Below, piece by piece: positions 1 to 10,700 of a stretch of DNA of 64,000 bases. Position numbers and translations under genes: made by a program. This DNA comes from Phyto melanocephala. Its lineage: Eukaryota > Arthropoda > Insecta > Diptera > Rhinophoridae. Where the stretch lies: NCBI GenBank assembly GCA_941918925.1, contig OW799234.1:130676895-130740894 (forward strand), given 5' to 3'. Under the pieces are notes generated by a model. It was not told the origin of the DNA, did no database searches, and saw only the letters and a program-made list of their open reading frames with translations. The first letter of the stretch is position 1. Each line of letters starts with the position of its first letter.

Positions 1-415
1 TTATTATTATATTGTATCCTTTAATGTATGTATGCATAAAAATTATAAATGTGTAAAAGTAAAAAAACAAAAAAAAAATAAAAAAATCAACTTAAATGAA
101 AAATCTTTAATAAAAATCATTTAAAAATTATTAAAAAAAAAATCCACATGTCTGCAATTTATTTACATTAAGGCTTTATTTTTATATTTTAATAATTATT
201 TTAATTTTTAAATTTCATAAATACTATTGGAATATTATTTTAAAATTAATATTTTTAAGTGCAAATAATTTGTGAAATATATTGGAATTTTCATTTTATT
301 TAATTTAAATTTTGAATTTAAATAAACATTATTTTTTATTTAATTTTTATGGCATTAATAGTTATTAAATATGTAAGTATATCTTACGCAGCGTAATCGT
401 GAAAAATTGTAGTTT
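1..415. other. AT-rich flank, nothing recognised
   Basis: Very A+T-rich sequence made mostly of homopolymer A/T runs. I see no open frame with family resemblance and no terminal repeats. Confidence 0.6.
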
Positions 416-640
416 AAGCTTTTGATTCGGTTTTACTTAAAAATGCATATTTTGTTTGGTCACAAGCAACAAACAGACATAAATTTGGTACATTTGTTTT
501 AAAAGAATACAATCAAGGTAATTGTTTAGCATCGAAACCAAAATCTAATTTTCCATCCCTGCATAAAGAAACAAAACAAAGACGAATTCGACAAATTTTG
601 ACAAAATGATTTCCAATCAGCTGGGCTCTGATAATTTCCA
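416..640. repeat. Direct repeat copy A (partner at 1751-2146)
   Basis: This segment starts around GATTCGGTTTTACTTAAAAA and ends around CAATCAGCTGGGCTCTG. It recurs in the same orientation at 1751-2146. The second copy carries an extra stretch of about 170 bp (roughly 1799-1970). The two copies flank two palindromic MITEs. It looks like one dispersed repeat present twice; the family is not known to me. Confidence 0.75.
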
Positions 641-682
641 GCTCATTCCGATTTTTTTAAGGGCATAACAACGTAACTTCCA

Positions 683-932
683 AGGCGAATTCATTATCAG
701 GTGGTGTTGACAACGCAGCTGATCTACTTTTTTTTATTTGCATAAATGATGGCTGAGTTGTCAAATATTATTTATGTTTACATAGATTACTCTTTCCCGC
801 GCAAAAAAACACAAACAAAAACCATGTAGTTTTTGACACATCGACAGTCGAAAGCAACAATAAAAAACCATGTTGTTTTTTTAATGTTGTATTTGTTGTA
901 GAATTACCACCACCTGATAGTTAAATTCGCCT
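683..932. mobile_element. Palindromic MITE (AGGCGAAT...ATTCGCCT)
   Basis: Imperfect terminal inverted repeats of about 25 bp. The left end reads AGGCGAATTCATTATCAGG, and the right end read inward from 932 is AGGCGAATTTAACTATCAGG. There is no coding capacity, so it is a non-autonomous DNA element of about 250 bp. Its right end is only a few bases from the next MITE. The superfamily is not clear from the ends. Confidence 0.7.
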
Positions 933-935
933 ATA

Positions 936-1248
936 CAGTCGTGTCTGGATATAGTGAACTAATTTTTGCAAGGCTTGTTCATACTATCCAGGTTATTCTC
1001 TATATCAAGGTTGAAATTTTTGTTCAAAAATTCGTTTGATTTACTAAAAATACATACACGTAAATGCAATAGCTGATTAGAAACAATTTGTACTAAAAAG
1101 GAAATATGTATATGTACATATGTATTTAAGTTTGATAAAAGAATTGTTGTTAAAGTTGTTTTCAAAATTTGGTTCACTATTAGAGTTTTTCACTATTTAG
1201 AGTACTCCATGCAAAGATTTTGGTGTTCACTATATCCAGACACGACTG
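936..1248. mobile_element. Tc1-type MITE with TA target duplication
   Basis: Perfect terminal inverted repeats beginning CAGTCGTGTCTGGATATAG at 936 and at 1248 read inward. They are flanked by TA at 934-935 and 1249-1250. Ends starting CAGT at a TA target are characteristic of Tc1/mariner elements. The 313-bp interior has no transposase similarity; the short minus-strand frame across it is not meaningful. Confidence 0.85.
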
Positions 1249-1250
1249 TA

Positions 1251-1750
1251 TGTATATTCAAAAATTGTTCAGCACTAACGCAATATGTTGACTTAAGTGT
1301 GCTTAATGGCAAATTATTTCAGTTTTTAGAAAAACACACAACGACATACGTTAATATTTCTGAACACATTTGAAAGTTATTTTCTGATAATTTTTCAGTT
1401 TATATTACTTGTGTACAACCAATGTTGACATACGCTGCTTTATCTGCTCACACTTTTAGTCTTCGTACCACTTTGTTTATTTTGGTCTTCGCTATGATCT
1501 AATTTTCAAATGATATTTGTCTGAAATTTTTATAAGAAAATTTTAAGATCTTTATTGACATGAATGGTAAAAAAAAAGTTTAAAAACTTCAATACCTAAC
1601 CGGTTGTTTTATATAAAACGGTTTTGTGGCTCTCCTGAAAAATTTGATTTTAAGACATACATACGTGGTTGCCCATGAAAACGACTGATTTTTGCTTCTT
1701 ATATCTTTGACGTTAGTCACAAAGGCCTCAAATAAAAAAAAATGCATTTA
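1251..1750. other. Non-coding stretch, nothing recognised
   Basis: A+T-rich sequence without recognisable coding or terminal repeats, lying between the Tc1-type MITE and repeat copy B. Confidence 0.5.
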
Positions 1751-2146
1751 AAGCTTTTAATTCGGTTTTACTTAAAAATGCATATTTTGTTTGGTTACAT
1801 GAAATATTCATGCAGGTTTAAGCAATGGTGAATTAATACAACAAAACTTTTCTGTCACAAGGCCAATTTGTATATCAGGGCTGGAGAAGTTGTTATGATA
1901 TGTTTAATATAATAAAATTTTATAAGGAAAATGCAATACATATGTAAAACACATTATTAATTGTGCAAAATCAACAAACAGACATCAATTTGGTACATTT
2001 GTTTAAAGAAAATACAATCAAGGTTATTGCTTAACACCGAAACTAAAATCTTATTTTCCATCCCTGCATTAATAAACGATATAAAGGCGAGTTCAACAAA
2101 TTTTGACTAAATGGTTCGCAATCAGCTGGGCTCTGGTAATTTCAGT
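1751..2146. repeat. Direct repeat copy B (partner at 416-640)
   Basis: Second copy of the segment at 416-640. Both outer parts match well, from the region around AATTCGGTTTTACTTAAAAA to CAATCAGCTGGGCTCTG. About 170 bp at roughly 1799-1970 has no counterpart in copy A. It is either an insertion here or a deletion in copy A. Confidence 0.75.
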
Positions 2147-2499
2147 TGTATAAACTCGCCTTTTTTGGTTTAAAACAAAAACTGCAGTTTTTGACTTAAT
2201 ACCGTTTTGTCAAACTTTTAATATACACATACTTATTTCGCCTGGAATCAAATTGTTCAAAAATTGTCATTGCAGGGTTATTGTGCATAACAAAAATACT
2301 ATGACAAAACGAAAAATAGTGACTCCACTCGAAACACTTGATACGATTACTAACAACGTGTTAACATTAAAACAAAAATGAGTCTGCAACTTCAAGCAAA
2401 GGTACTATGAAAGAAAAATTACCCTAAATTAAATCTACGGCAGTAGCTTCAAATACTGTCATTTTTTTTTTTGATTATTTTTTGATGCGTGAAAACTAT

Positions 2500-2523
2500 A
2501 GGGTGGGCCAAAAGTCACCATGT
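2500..2523 (+). repeat. Solo mariner terminal repeat remnant
   Basis: GGGTGGGCCAAAAGTCACCA, preceded by TA, resembles the termini of the mariner element at 55339-56360 (CAGAGTGGGCCGAAAGTC at its right end). No transposase remnant or partner end was found nearby, so this is probably an isolated element end. Confidence 0.5.
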
Positions 2524-3690
2524 TAGCCTTGAGTTTATTGATTGTTTGGGGTTTGTTAAATGCTTTACTAAATCTCCATCGCTTTGATAATTTCAATCAC
2601 TGTTATTCTGCCTATATTTTCAATTTCTTTTTATATGCTTTTGAGCTTAAAATGACGCTTTATTGAATTTTTTTTATTTAGATGTGCTTTTTGCTTTAAA
2701 AAAGTTGACATCGGTGTTGGCACATACAAGAGTTTGGCATCTCGTTAACTTGCATAGGAAGTGTTAGTTTTCATTGCGTTACACCATATATTAATGGCTT
2801 AATTAAAGAAGGGCATAACTCGATTTTTTCGAAATCGCTTTTTTAACGTTTTCTGGTAGGTCACTAATAAACACATTTCAGCTGAAAAATTGGCGAGTCA
2901 TGTTTAAAAATTTCGGATTTATAGCAGATTACAAAAGGGCTCACCTTTTCGTCAATCATGCAATAGGTGCCTGCCCATAAATACTAAATTTAAAATCTTT
3001 TTTGTTATAAAAAATCGCATGAATTATAAAATTATAAAAAAATTGTCATTATACTGTAACACAATACAAATATCGTAAACTTTGGGTGAAGTTGTCCGCA
3101 CTCAAGCTGTGGGAAATTTCAAAAGACATCTTCCTAATTTAAAGCTTAAACTCATTCGTCATTAAGCAACAGCGCGAACAACTTTACCCAAATTTGAGGC
3201 AATGTTATATACTTACATTAGGTATACACGTACTTACCTTATACCCTAGTTCCTTAAAAATACTAACCCTAATTGGATATGAATACCATCATGCTTGTGA
3301 AAATTACTAAACGGACGATAAATGTGGGTATAAACTTAAATTTAATAGATTAATTTGAAAAGAGATTAAAATGGGTTGCTATTTTTTTCTTTTCCCATTA
3401 ATGCTCCACTACTACAATGACTTTATGAGTTATTACAGTTTAAATCACATTTATTAATCCACTAGGGGGCCAAATTGCGGCATTCGATCGCGATCGAAAT
3501 TTTACTCGAACGATCGAGTTCGCTGTGCTTTTAGTATAGAGATTCTAATAAGAATTTTAAAATTTCGATCATGTTCGAATGTTAGTTTTAATTATGTTGA
3601 CGTTTTCGATTAAGGTTTTGTGTGTCACATAACTACCCAAAACTTAAGGGTGGCCATTTAAAATGAAATGAAATTTTGACAAATTTATTT
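2524..3690. other. Non-coding stretch, nothing recognised
   Basis: A+T-rich sequence. A small block near 3480-3510 is rich in CGATCG. I see no coding similarity and no paired termini. Confidence 0.5.
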
Positions 3691-3699
3691 TTTTGTTGT

Positions 3700-4190
3700 G
3701 AATATAAAATGTTTCGGTAGGAAATGATATATTATTTCATTTATATGGCTGCCGCGGCTGGCCTCCTTACAGTGCCCCATTAGATCGGACCAATTCTCGA
3801 GTACTTTTTCGAGTCGGGTTGTATCTCGGCAATGTAGGTTGGTAGGTAGGTAGGAAGGAAGGTCGTAAGGCTGGTCCCCAGAGACCAATACAGTCTATTG
3901 TAACGCCTTAGTATAGAATAAAGAAGAAGAATAGGAGAAGTAAAAATGATAAAGTATTGGACACCACATTAATACGGAAAAGAGCTTAACCCTACAACCG
4001 ACTTATTCTCAGTCTCGCGTCATGAAGTCAGGTCATTCCCATTACGAATCCTACCAGATTCCCGATTCTACAGCCCGAGATATCCCTCAATTCGTCTAGG
4101 AAACTATTACCTAGCCATTTCAACCTGCTATTTTGCAGTCTGGGACATTGGCACAGAATGTGCTTAACTGTCTCCAACTCCTCCGGAGAC
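3700..4190 (-). mobile_element. Jockey-like LINE 3' end remnant
   Basis: On the minus strand a broken frame at about 4190-4040 reads ELETVKHILCQCPRLQNSRL and continues with a hydrophobic tail. This matches the Cys/His motif (E-x-V-x-H-L-L-C-x-C-P) at the C-terminus of Jockey/LOA-type non-LTR retrotransposons, which follows the RNase H domain. The downstream part to about 3700 would be the tail and 3' UTR. Reverse transcriptase is absent, so the copy is 5'-truncated and decayed. The clade assignment is from memory of motif style. Confidence 0.65.
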
Positions 4191-4199
4191 AGTTAAGTT

Positions 4200-4332
4200 C
4201 CGCTGAACGAACCATATTTGTTCTCAGCGAAAAGATAAAACTAATTATCTGTCAGATCAGACATGAGCTAAGTGTTACCATTCACGAAATAAGCACTAGT
4301 TGAAAAAAAAACGTTAGATGGCGGATCCTTTA
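4200..4332. mobile_element. Mariner element end fragment (family of 63208-63728)
   Basis: The segment from about 4205 to 4332 matches 63610-63728 closely, including TAAGCACTAGTTGAAAAAAA and a degenerate terminus GGATCCTTTA corresponding to GGACCCTTTA. Only the terminal part of the element is present, joined to LINE sequence on its left. Confidence 0.8.
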
Positions 4333-4386
4333 CATGCGATTTTTAAGAACGAGTCCGATCCGCGAACACTATGTTATTAGCTGAAA

Positions 4387-4960
4387 TTGCTTGATAACTT
4401 CATTGATCTTCGAATTTCGCTTGATTCAAAACTCAATTTCAATCCACACATAACTATGACTGCTAGTAAAGCCAGAGGCGTACTTGGTTTTGTAAAACGC
4501 TGGGCTAAGAAGTTCAATGATGCTTATGTCACTAAAAGTTTGTACTGTGTGCTTGTAAGGCCTATTCTGGAGTATGAATCTATAATATGGGACCGTATAT
4601 ATACACAAAATATTCCGACGCTATTGAATCCCTTCAAAAACAGTTTCTGCTTTTTTTGTCTTTATGGATTAAACTTTAACCCCGATGAATTTACCTTCGT
4701 AGACTGTCTCATATTAAGTTGCCAACTCTGAAAAGCCAAAGAACTATGCTCAACATATCGTTTATTTTCTACATAAATACTGGCGAGATAGGATCAATTT
4801 TCTTAAACAACATCACATCCTTTAATGTCCCGCAACGCCCATCACGTAATTTTACACTACTAGTGGTTCCATTTTCTAAAGTTAATTATTCTAAAACGGA
4901 TCCCTTGGTAAGAATGTGTATTATTTTTTTAACAAATATTCTTCATTGTTAGATTTTTCT
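4387..4960 (+). mobile_element. Jockey/CR1-like LINE reverse transcriptase C-terminal fragment
   Basis: Two plus-strand frames, 4387-4731 and 4719-4952, together follow the thumb and post-RT region of a non-LTR retrotransposon. Visible pieces are KARGVLGFVKRWAKKFND, then LVRPILEYESIIWD (the usual RPxLEYxSxxW motif), and later PLVRMCIIF. They are separated by frame changes. An A-rich tail follows near 4965-4993. The copy is 5'-truncated and opposite in orientation to the LINE remnant on its left. It is a dead fragment. Confidence 0.85.
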
Positions 4961-4996
4961 TTGACTTCTAATGTAATTAAGAATAAATTATAATAA

Positions 4997-5150
4997 CTGC
5001 CTGTTCAACGATGTCGAAGGAAAACCCAAGAGAAATTCGTACAAATACGTTGAAAACAAAAACAAATTTTAAGTTTTTGTTGTTGTTTTCAATATATTTG
5101 TACGAACGAAATTTCGCTTGGGGTTTCTTTCGACATCGTTGAACAGGCAG
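4997..5150. mobile_element. Palindromic MITE, CTGCCTGTTCAACG ends, TTAA-like target
   Basis: Nearly the whole 154 bp is an inverted repeat: CTGCCTGTTCAACGATGTCG at the left and its complement at the right, with arms continuing through GAAAACCC and CGTACAAAT. The left flank is ATAA and the right flank TTAA. A second copy at 50441 also starts after TTAA, which suggests a TTAA-targeting (piggyBac-like) source. It has no coding capacity. Confidence 0.85.
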
Positions 5151-5339
5151 TTAATCTTTTCAAATTCATAATTTTTTTAAATATAAATGGTTTGTATTGC
5201 GTATTGTATTAAATTTTTAATTATATCATTTTTATATATAATTTTTATCTGTCTGTAAGGGTTTATTTCCAAAGACAAATATAATAAATAAAATAATACA
5301 AAAAATATTTTAATATTTTTATGAATTTGATTTCCTTTT

Positions 5340-6190
5340 TATACCCTTCACACAGTGAAAAAGGGTATATATAGGTTTGTCATTCCGTGTGAAATTTCTA
5401 CAATTTTCATTTCCGACCCCATAAAGTATATATTTTCTGAAAGCTTATGAATAGGGGAGTCGATAAGCTCTGTCAGTCTGTCCGTCTGACCGTCTGTCCG
5501 TGTGTATGTTTGAAGCCCCCAGACATCGCTTGGACCCGGGTGAGGTATTAAAATATCAGAAATATTCGGGAGTAGATCGCTATTGAAAATCAGAAACATG
5601 AGTACATAAACACCTGAGATATGAGCAAAAACCCACGACCACCTCGTTTTTTTTTCACAAAAACAACATTACAACAACAACATACATACATACAAACGTG
5701 TATACTGGTTGGAGTAACCGTGGCATTGAATCCCAGCTGAGCCAAAAAAAATTTTTTTTTATATTTTTTTAAATTTTTTTTTTATTTTTTTTTATTTTTT
5801 ATTTAATATATTATTTATATTTTTATTATTTTTTAAAAATTTTTCTTAAATTTTTTTTTAATTTTTTTTTATTTTTTTTTTGTTTTATATTTTTATTATT
5901 TATATTAATTATTTTTGAAAATTTTTTTTTTTAAATTTTTTTTTTTTAATTTTTTTTTTAAATTTTTTTCTTATATTTTTTTTTTATTTTTTAAAAAAAA
6001 TTTTTTTTTTTATTTCTTTTAACATACACATGTAAATTTATAATTTTACAATGGGATGTTTTTATATATGTGTGTTTTTTATATGCTTTTATATGGGATG
6101 AATGGTGATACAAACTACTGTTATTGCATGACTACACGTTGTGAAGGGTATATAAGATTTGGCACGGCCAAATATAGAGCTCTTACTTGT
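5340..6190. mobile_element. TATACCC-bordered non-autonomous element with poly-T core
   Basis: Begins TATACCCTTCACACAGTG and closes near 6153 with GTGAAGGGTATA, followed by a tail GATTTGGCACGGCCAAATAT. Inside are a CTGTCCGTCTG-type pyrimidine repeat (5470-5510), a block shared with 47940-48190 (AGCCC...AGATCGCTATTGAAAATCAG) and an almost pure T/A tract at 5745-6030. It is one of a dispersed family in this window; degenerate relatives are at 45000-45548 and 47940-48190. No coding sequence. Confidence 0.7.
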
Positions 6191-7019
6191 TTGTACTGAA
6201 TTTAACTCCATAACATCAATCCTGTATGTCTTATGAAATATATCCTTAATTTTCTTTTTAAGAAGAAAACTACTGTTTTAGTGAAATATATATACAGTTC
6301 ATTTTATTAAAAATAATTCAAATAATAAATTTTTTTTAAAATAATTTTGCACATAATTTTCTTGTTGAATTTTGTATAAAATATCTGGTATAATACATTG
6401 AATTTTTGTTTTTTGTTTTTTGTTTATTTGTTTATTTGTATAAATATTTATATGGCTTAAAAATTAACATACATATATGATACATACATATTTACTTACA
6501 TATTTAGCATAATATTTCAATAAAAATATTATTTTTCTTTTTCTTTTTTTTTCTTTTGTTTATTTTATTTTCAAGGTAATTGGAAGTCGACAAAGCTTTT
6601 TCTCAAAAGTTTCGGAAGTTTTTTTTTTCAATTTTAAATTTCAATTTGTGTGGAAGATTTGGGGGGTGTAAGTTTAAAAAACTTTTTTTTAATAATAATA
6701 ATGTTTATAATAGATTTCTTTTTTTTTATCGAAAAAAATAAAAGGAAAATATTTAAGTGGTAAAAAGTTAAAAAAAAAAAAATAATTTAAAAATATATTT
6801 ACATTAAAACAATTCATGCAAAATTTGTGTGGTTCTTGTTTATGTTTTTTTTTTTGTTTTTCTAAAAGTCTTAATCGAAAATTGCAAAAAATAGTAAATT
6901 AAAAATATTTAAAATTTTAATAATTAATTACATAAAATTGCTTGTGTTTCTTTTGTTTTATTTAAATGGCCACTGATCATTTTAACTTTCTCTTAAAAAT
7001 TTATGTTTGAATTCAGATC
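6191..7019. other. AT-rich intergenic stretch
   Basis: Long homopolymer A and T runs. No coding similarity and no paired termini. It lies downstream of the Rhophilin stop codon and could hold part of the 3' UTR or polyadenylation region, but I cannot fix a signal. Confidence 0.5.
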
Positions 7020-7567
7020 TTATACCCTACATCATAATAGGTGGAAAGGATATTACACATTTGAGCTGTAAGCTTTTTGTAAGTAATTAATGTCGTTCCG
7101 TCCATCCGTCTGTCTTTATGATTTTTTTTTTTATAAAATTTTGTGGGCTTAGAGACGAACACTCTGCAAACTTCATCATTCGAAAAAAAAACAAGTTTTA
7201 TTTAGTCATAAACATATTTATCGAAATGCCTAACGGTCCGCCCTACATGCAGTTAAAAGTCCTACTTTCCTAAACTACTTTAGGCCAAAAAAAAAAAAAT
7301 AAAATTTAAAACAAATGGCGTCGAGATAAAAATCTCTACAAATAAGTTTTATAGAAATTAAAAACTGCCGAACAGAATTCTGGGCAGATCAGTTTACAAT
7401 AGGCCTTATCTCACATAAAAAAAATAATGTCATAAAAATAATTAAAACCTCCACTGATTCAACTCTTATGTCCGAGCGGCATTACAAATGCCGACCAAAT
7501 ATTTGTAATATTTTATACCTATTGTGCTGTAGGGTATAATAAGAATCGGCTAGGCCGACTCAAACTT
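7020..7567. mobile_element. TATACCC-bordered element abutting the Rhophilin stop codon
   Basis: Starts TTATACCCTACATCATAATA and ends with TGTAGGGTATAATAAG plus a tail containing CGGCTAGGCCGACTC. The structural plan matches 5340-6190: short TATACCC inverted ends, an internal CCGTCCATCCGTCTGTC tract and a GGC-rich tail. Its right margin is less than 20 bp from the Rhophilin stop codon, so the 3' UTR must begin in or pass through it. Confidence 0.7.
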
Positions 7568-7584
7568 ATTTTGAATATTTTAAG

Positions 7585-7785
7585 TTAAAATATTTTTGCT
7601 ACACTAGGCGTGCGACGGAATGGATTCCAAGAACTTGATGAAACACTGCCAACACGGGATTTTGACGTAGATTTGGAACGTATTTTGGGTTTGGTGGTAG
7701 TACCAGTGGGACTGGATGAACCCGATGATACACCCGAAGAACTAGCTGCAGATAAAGTGGAAATCGATCCCTTTGATGATAAAGG
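7585..7785 (-). CDS. Rhp: Rhophilin last coding exon (Ser-rich tail and stop)
   Basis: Acceptor ATATTACAG, then 66 codons and TAA. The encoded tail starts [18 protein letters not shown], is rich in Ser, Thr, Gly and basic residues ([13 protein letters not shown]), and ends [14 protein letters not shown]. It is probably disordered. Phase 0 from the preceding exon. The plus-strand frame opposite (7610-7873) is a shadow. Confidence 0.92.
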   Translation of the reverse strand, partial: PLSSKGSISTLSAASSSGVSSGSSSPTGTTTKPKIRSKSTSKSRVGSVSSSSWNPFRRTPSVAKIF

Positions 7786-10700
7786 CTGTAATATTAAACA
7801 ATTGAAAATTAACAAAAAAAAAAACAAATATTTTAAGACAACCAGGCATGTTCTGACACTCGTTTTATTGTGAAATCGCTTGCGATTTGAAAATGGCCAA
7901 ACTTTTTTCTGCATGTTCTGTAGTTTATGCATTTTGCTGGCGATTTGCTATTTTTCAAATTTATAAGCTGGGAGTCGCTATAGAACACCAATCAAGCCAC
8001 TTCATTTCGCATCGCAAATGCCATACGAGATGCATTTGTCAGAACATGACTGAACAATTGCCCAATTTACAATCTGTTCGAATGTGGTAAACTATTTTGA
8101 AAATGTTGTTTTTATTTAAAAGAAAATGTTGTTTCTTTAGAAGCTGTATTTCTACAACATTAAGTAAATGAAATGAAAAGCTGTAAACTGGGCAACAAAA
8201 AGCTTTCAACATAAATGTGTAGTTTATGCCTAATTTTTCAAATTATTTTATTTGTTTTTTTTTTATCCATTTTATTAACAATTTAGATTAAAAGCTTTTT
8301 ATTTTATGAGATTTTGCTTAAATGTTGTACTTACTTTTAAATAATTTCTATCCATTGGCGTTATGACTTTCAGTTCCAATGTTGAACCACATGACTGTAT
8401 TAAACGCACTATTTGTTGATGCAAATACCATTTGACATCAATGCCAGCAATTTCGACTATAAAATCACCCTCCTTAATGCCACCCATCTAAAAAAAAATT
8501 TTCAAAAAAAAAACATTAAAAGAACAACAAAAATCTAAAGGGAAAAAAAACTTACATCTGCCAGGGAATTAATTTCCACATGAGCTATCATCACCGGTGA
8601 ATCGCCCTGAACATGAAAACCAAAACTCTCCACTTCCTCTTTGTACAGACTGCAGCCAACTTCATGCCCGTCGTGTGGTGAAGGGCAATGACAGTGATAG
8701 TGAGTACCATCGTGATAAATCGCCGAACCCTTTTGTAGACGCACACAACGCGGTGCGGTCCAGTGGCGTCTGGCCGAAAAAATGGCAATGGGACCTAAAC
8801 GCTTGAAGGGATCTTCAATTTTGTACGAAGTAAAATCGGGACCAGTTAAAGTCAAGGTGAACTTAGAGCAGGCTATACAATTCATTAAACAAATATTTAT
8901 TAAGATTAATGTGAAATAATTATAAAAAAAATAATACAAATTATTCACCTTCCACTTGATTTATATCAAATAATTCATCGATTTCATTCTCTGGCTTTTC
9001 TTCATACAACTTTTCCAACTCGTCTTGTGTCTTATACTGGGCTTCCTTAATGACTTGCGTTAGAGACATTTTATTCTAAAAAGTGAAAAAGAACAACAAC
9101 AATCACAACAACAACAACAACAACGAAATATAAAAGTAAATAAATCAAAAGCAGACACAAGGCGTTTAATTTGCTGTCAATTGTACGCCAGCCAAGCTTT
9201 CAAAAAGTAAACAATTTTCTTAAATGGTATTCCAACACTACTATTACTAGCTCAACTCTATTGCCACTATACATATGTACACATGTACGTACACACATAT
9301 ACATACATGTGTACCAGCAAGCCAAGTCAGACTCTTAGTCAGCAAATATGCAATGCCATTGGAACACCCAATGCTTTTAAATCAATGCAGCTGTAGTCAT
9401 CTTTTATGATGAATAGAAATTAACAAACCACCACGCAGAACAAACAACAACAACAAAAGCAATAGCTTTGATACCATTTTAAATGAAATAGAAAAAGATG
9501 ATGTAGAAGAATATGGCAATGAAGCTGCCGTAAATGGTGTGGCAAGCATAACTAAACAATTGCCATCATAACCCATCATTATCATCATCGTCATCATCAT
9601 CATCGTCGGTGGCTATGTATGGCATACACACACACATACATGTCTGTATGAATACATTTACAGCATGTGGGTAAGTAAAATTAAAAAAGAAAAAAACAAA
9701 GAATGACAACAAGTCGCATATTAAATGAGGAGAAAATATTTTTTCGGCCCTTAAAATAAGTTGTGAACTTTCTTAAGTTTAGAGCTCTTAAATGAAACCT
9801 GAATTATGAAACAGATCTCAGCGGTAAAGAGATTTTCCATGCAAAACTAACATTTAGAATAAACCCAACGCAGAAGGAAGAATTTTAACAGTTTTGCATG
9901 ATTTTCATAAATTTCAAATATTTTGTACCCAAAACAATAAGGTTTTTGTACTTAAAAAAAATAAAAATATAAACAAACAGTAAACTGAGAGTGTTAGAAG
10001 TTGTCGACGTGAATTTAATTATGACATATGATCTCGAAATTTTGTTTGCAGAATTGCTGGTGTTAAAGATTCTAAGCATTTTTTGCTTCTTTTAAATGTG
10101 TCGATAGAATTACTGACTAAAGGGTGTCTCAGTAAGATGGCCTTTTTAAATTTAGTAGAATATTTTTTTGATCAGGTGGCAACTCTAATATTTGGCTGCT
10201 GTCATATTTATATGTTTATTCCGATTATTATGATGGAGTGCTTGACGAAAGAGCAACGCATTGTTATTGTCAAAACTTATTACGAAAATTTGCAAAGTTA
10301 TGCAGAGACCGATCGCAATCTTTGAAGAATTTTTAGTCGAGAGAGTGCACCCAATGTGGCAACCATTCGAAAAGTAGTCAAACAATTTTAAGAAACTGTG
10401 TCGGTTAAGGATGGTACGACTACAGTGTAGCGGTAAGTGTTTTAATAAGATTGCTGTTGCAGAAAACCCGAAAACATCTATTCGGCATCGTTCTCAACAA
10501 CTTTAAATTTCATGAAGCACTACATAGCGAATTTTAACGAAAGACTTCCATCTTCATGCGTAAAACATTCCACTTATTTAGGAGCTCCAGCCAGTAGAAG
10601 ACCATGAAAAGTGCCAGCAATCGTTCAATAATTTCCGATAAATCTCATTTCCATTTGAATGGTTCCGGGAACACACGAAATTGTCGAATTCGGGGCTTAG

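Noticed and set aside
5745..6030. Poly-T rich block as an unusual functional tract
   Set aside because: It lies inside a dispersed non-autonomous element and could reflect slippage or assembly uncertainty; reported only as part of that element.
7610..7873. 87-codon plus-strand frame rich in acidic residues
   Set aside because: It is the antisense shadow of the Ser/Arg-rich last Rhophilin exon.
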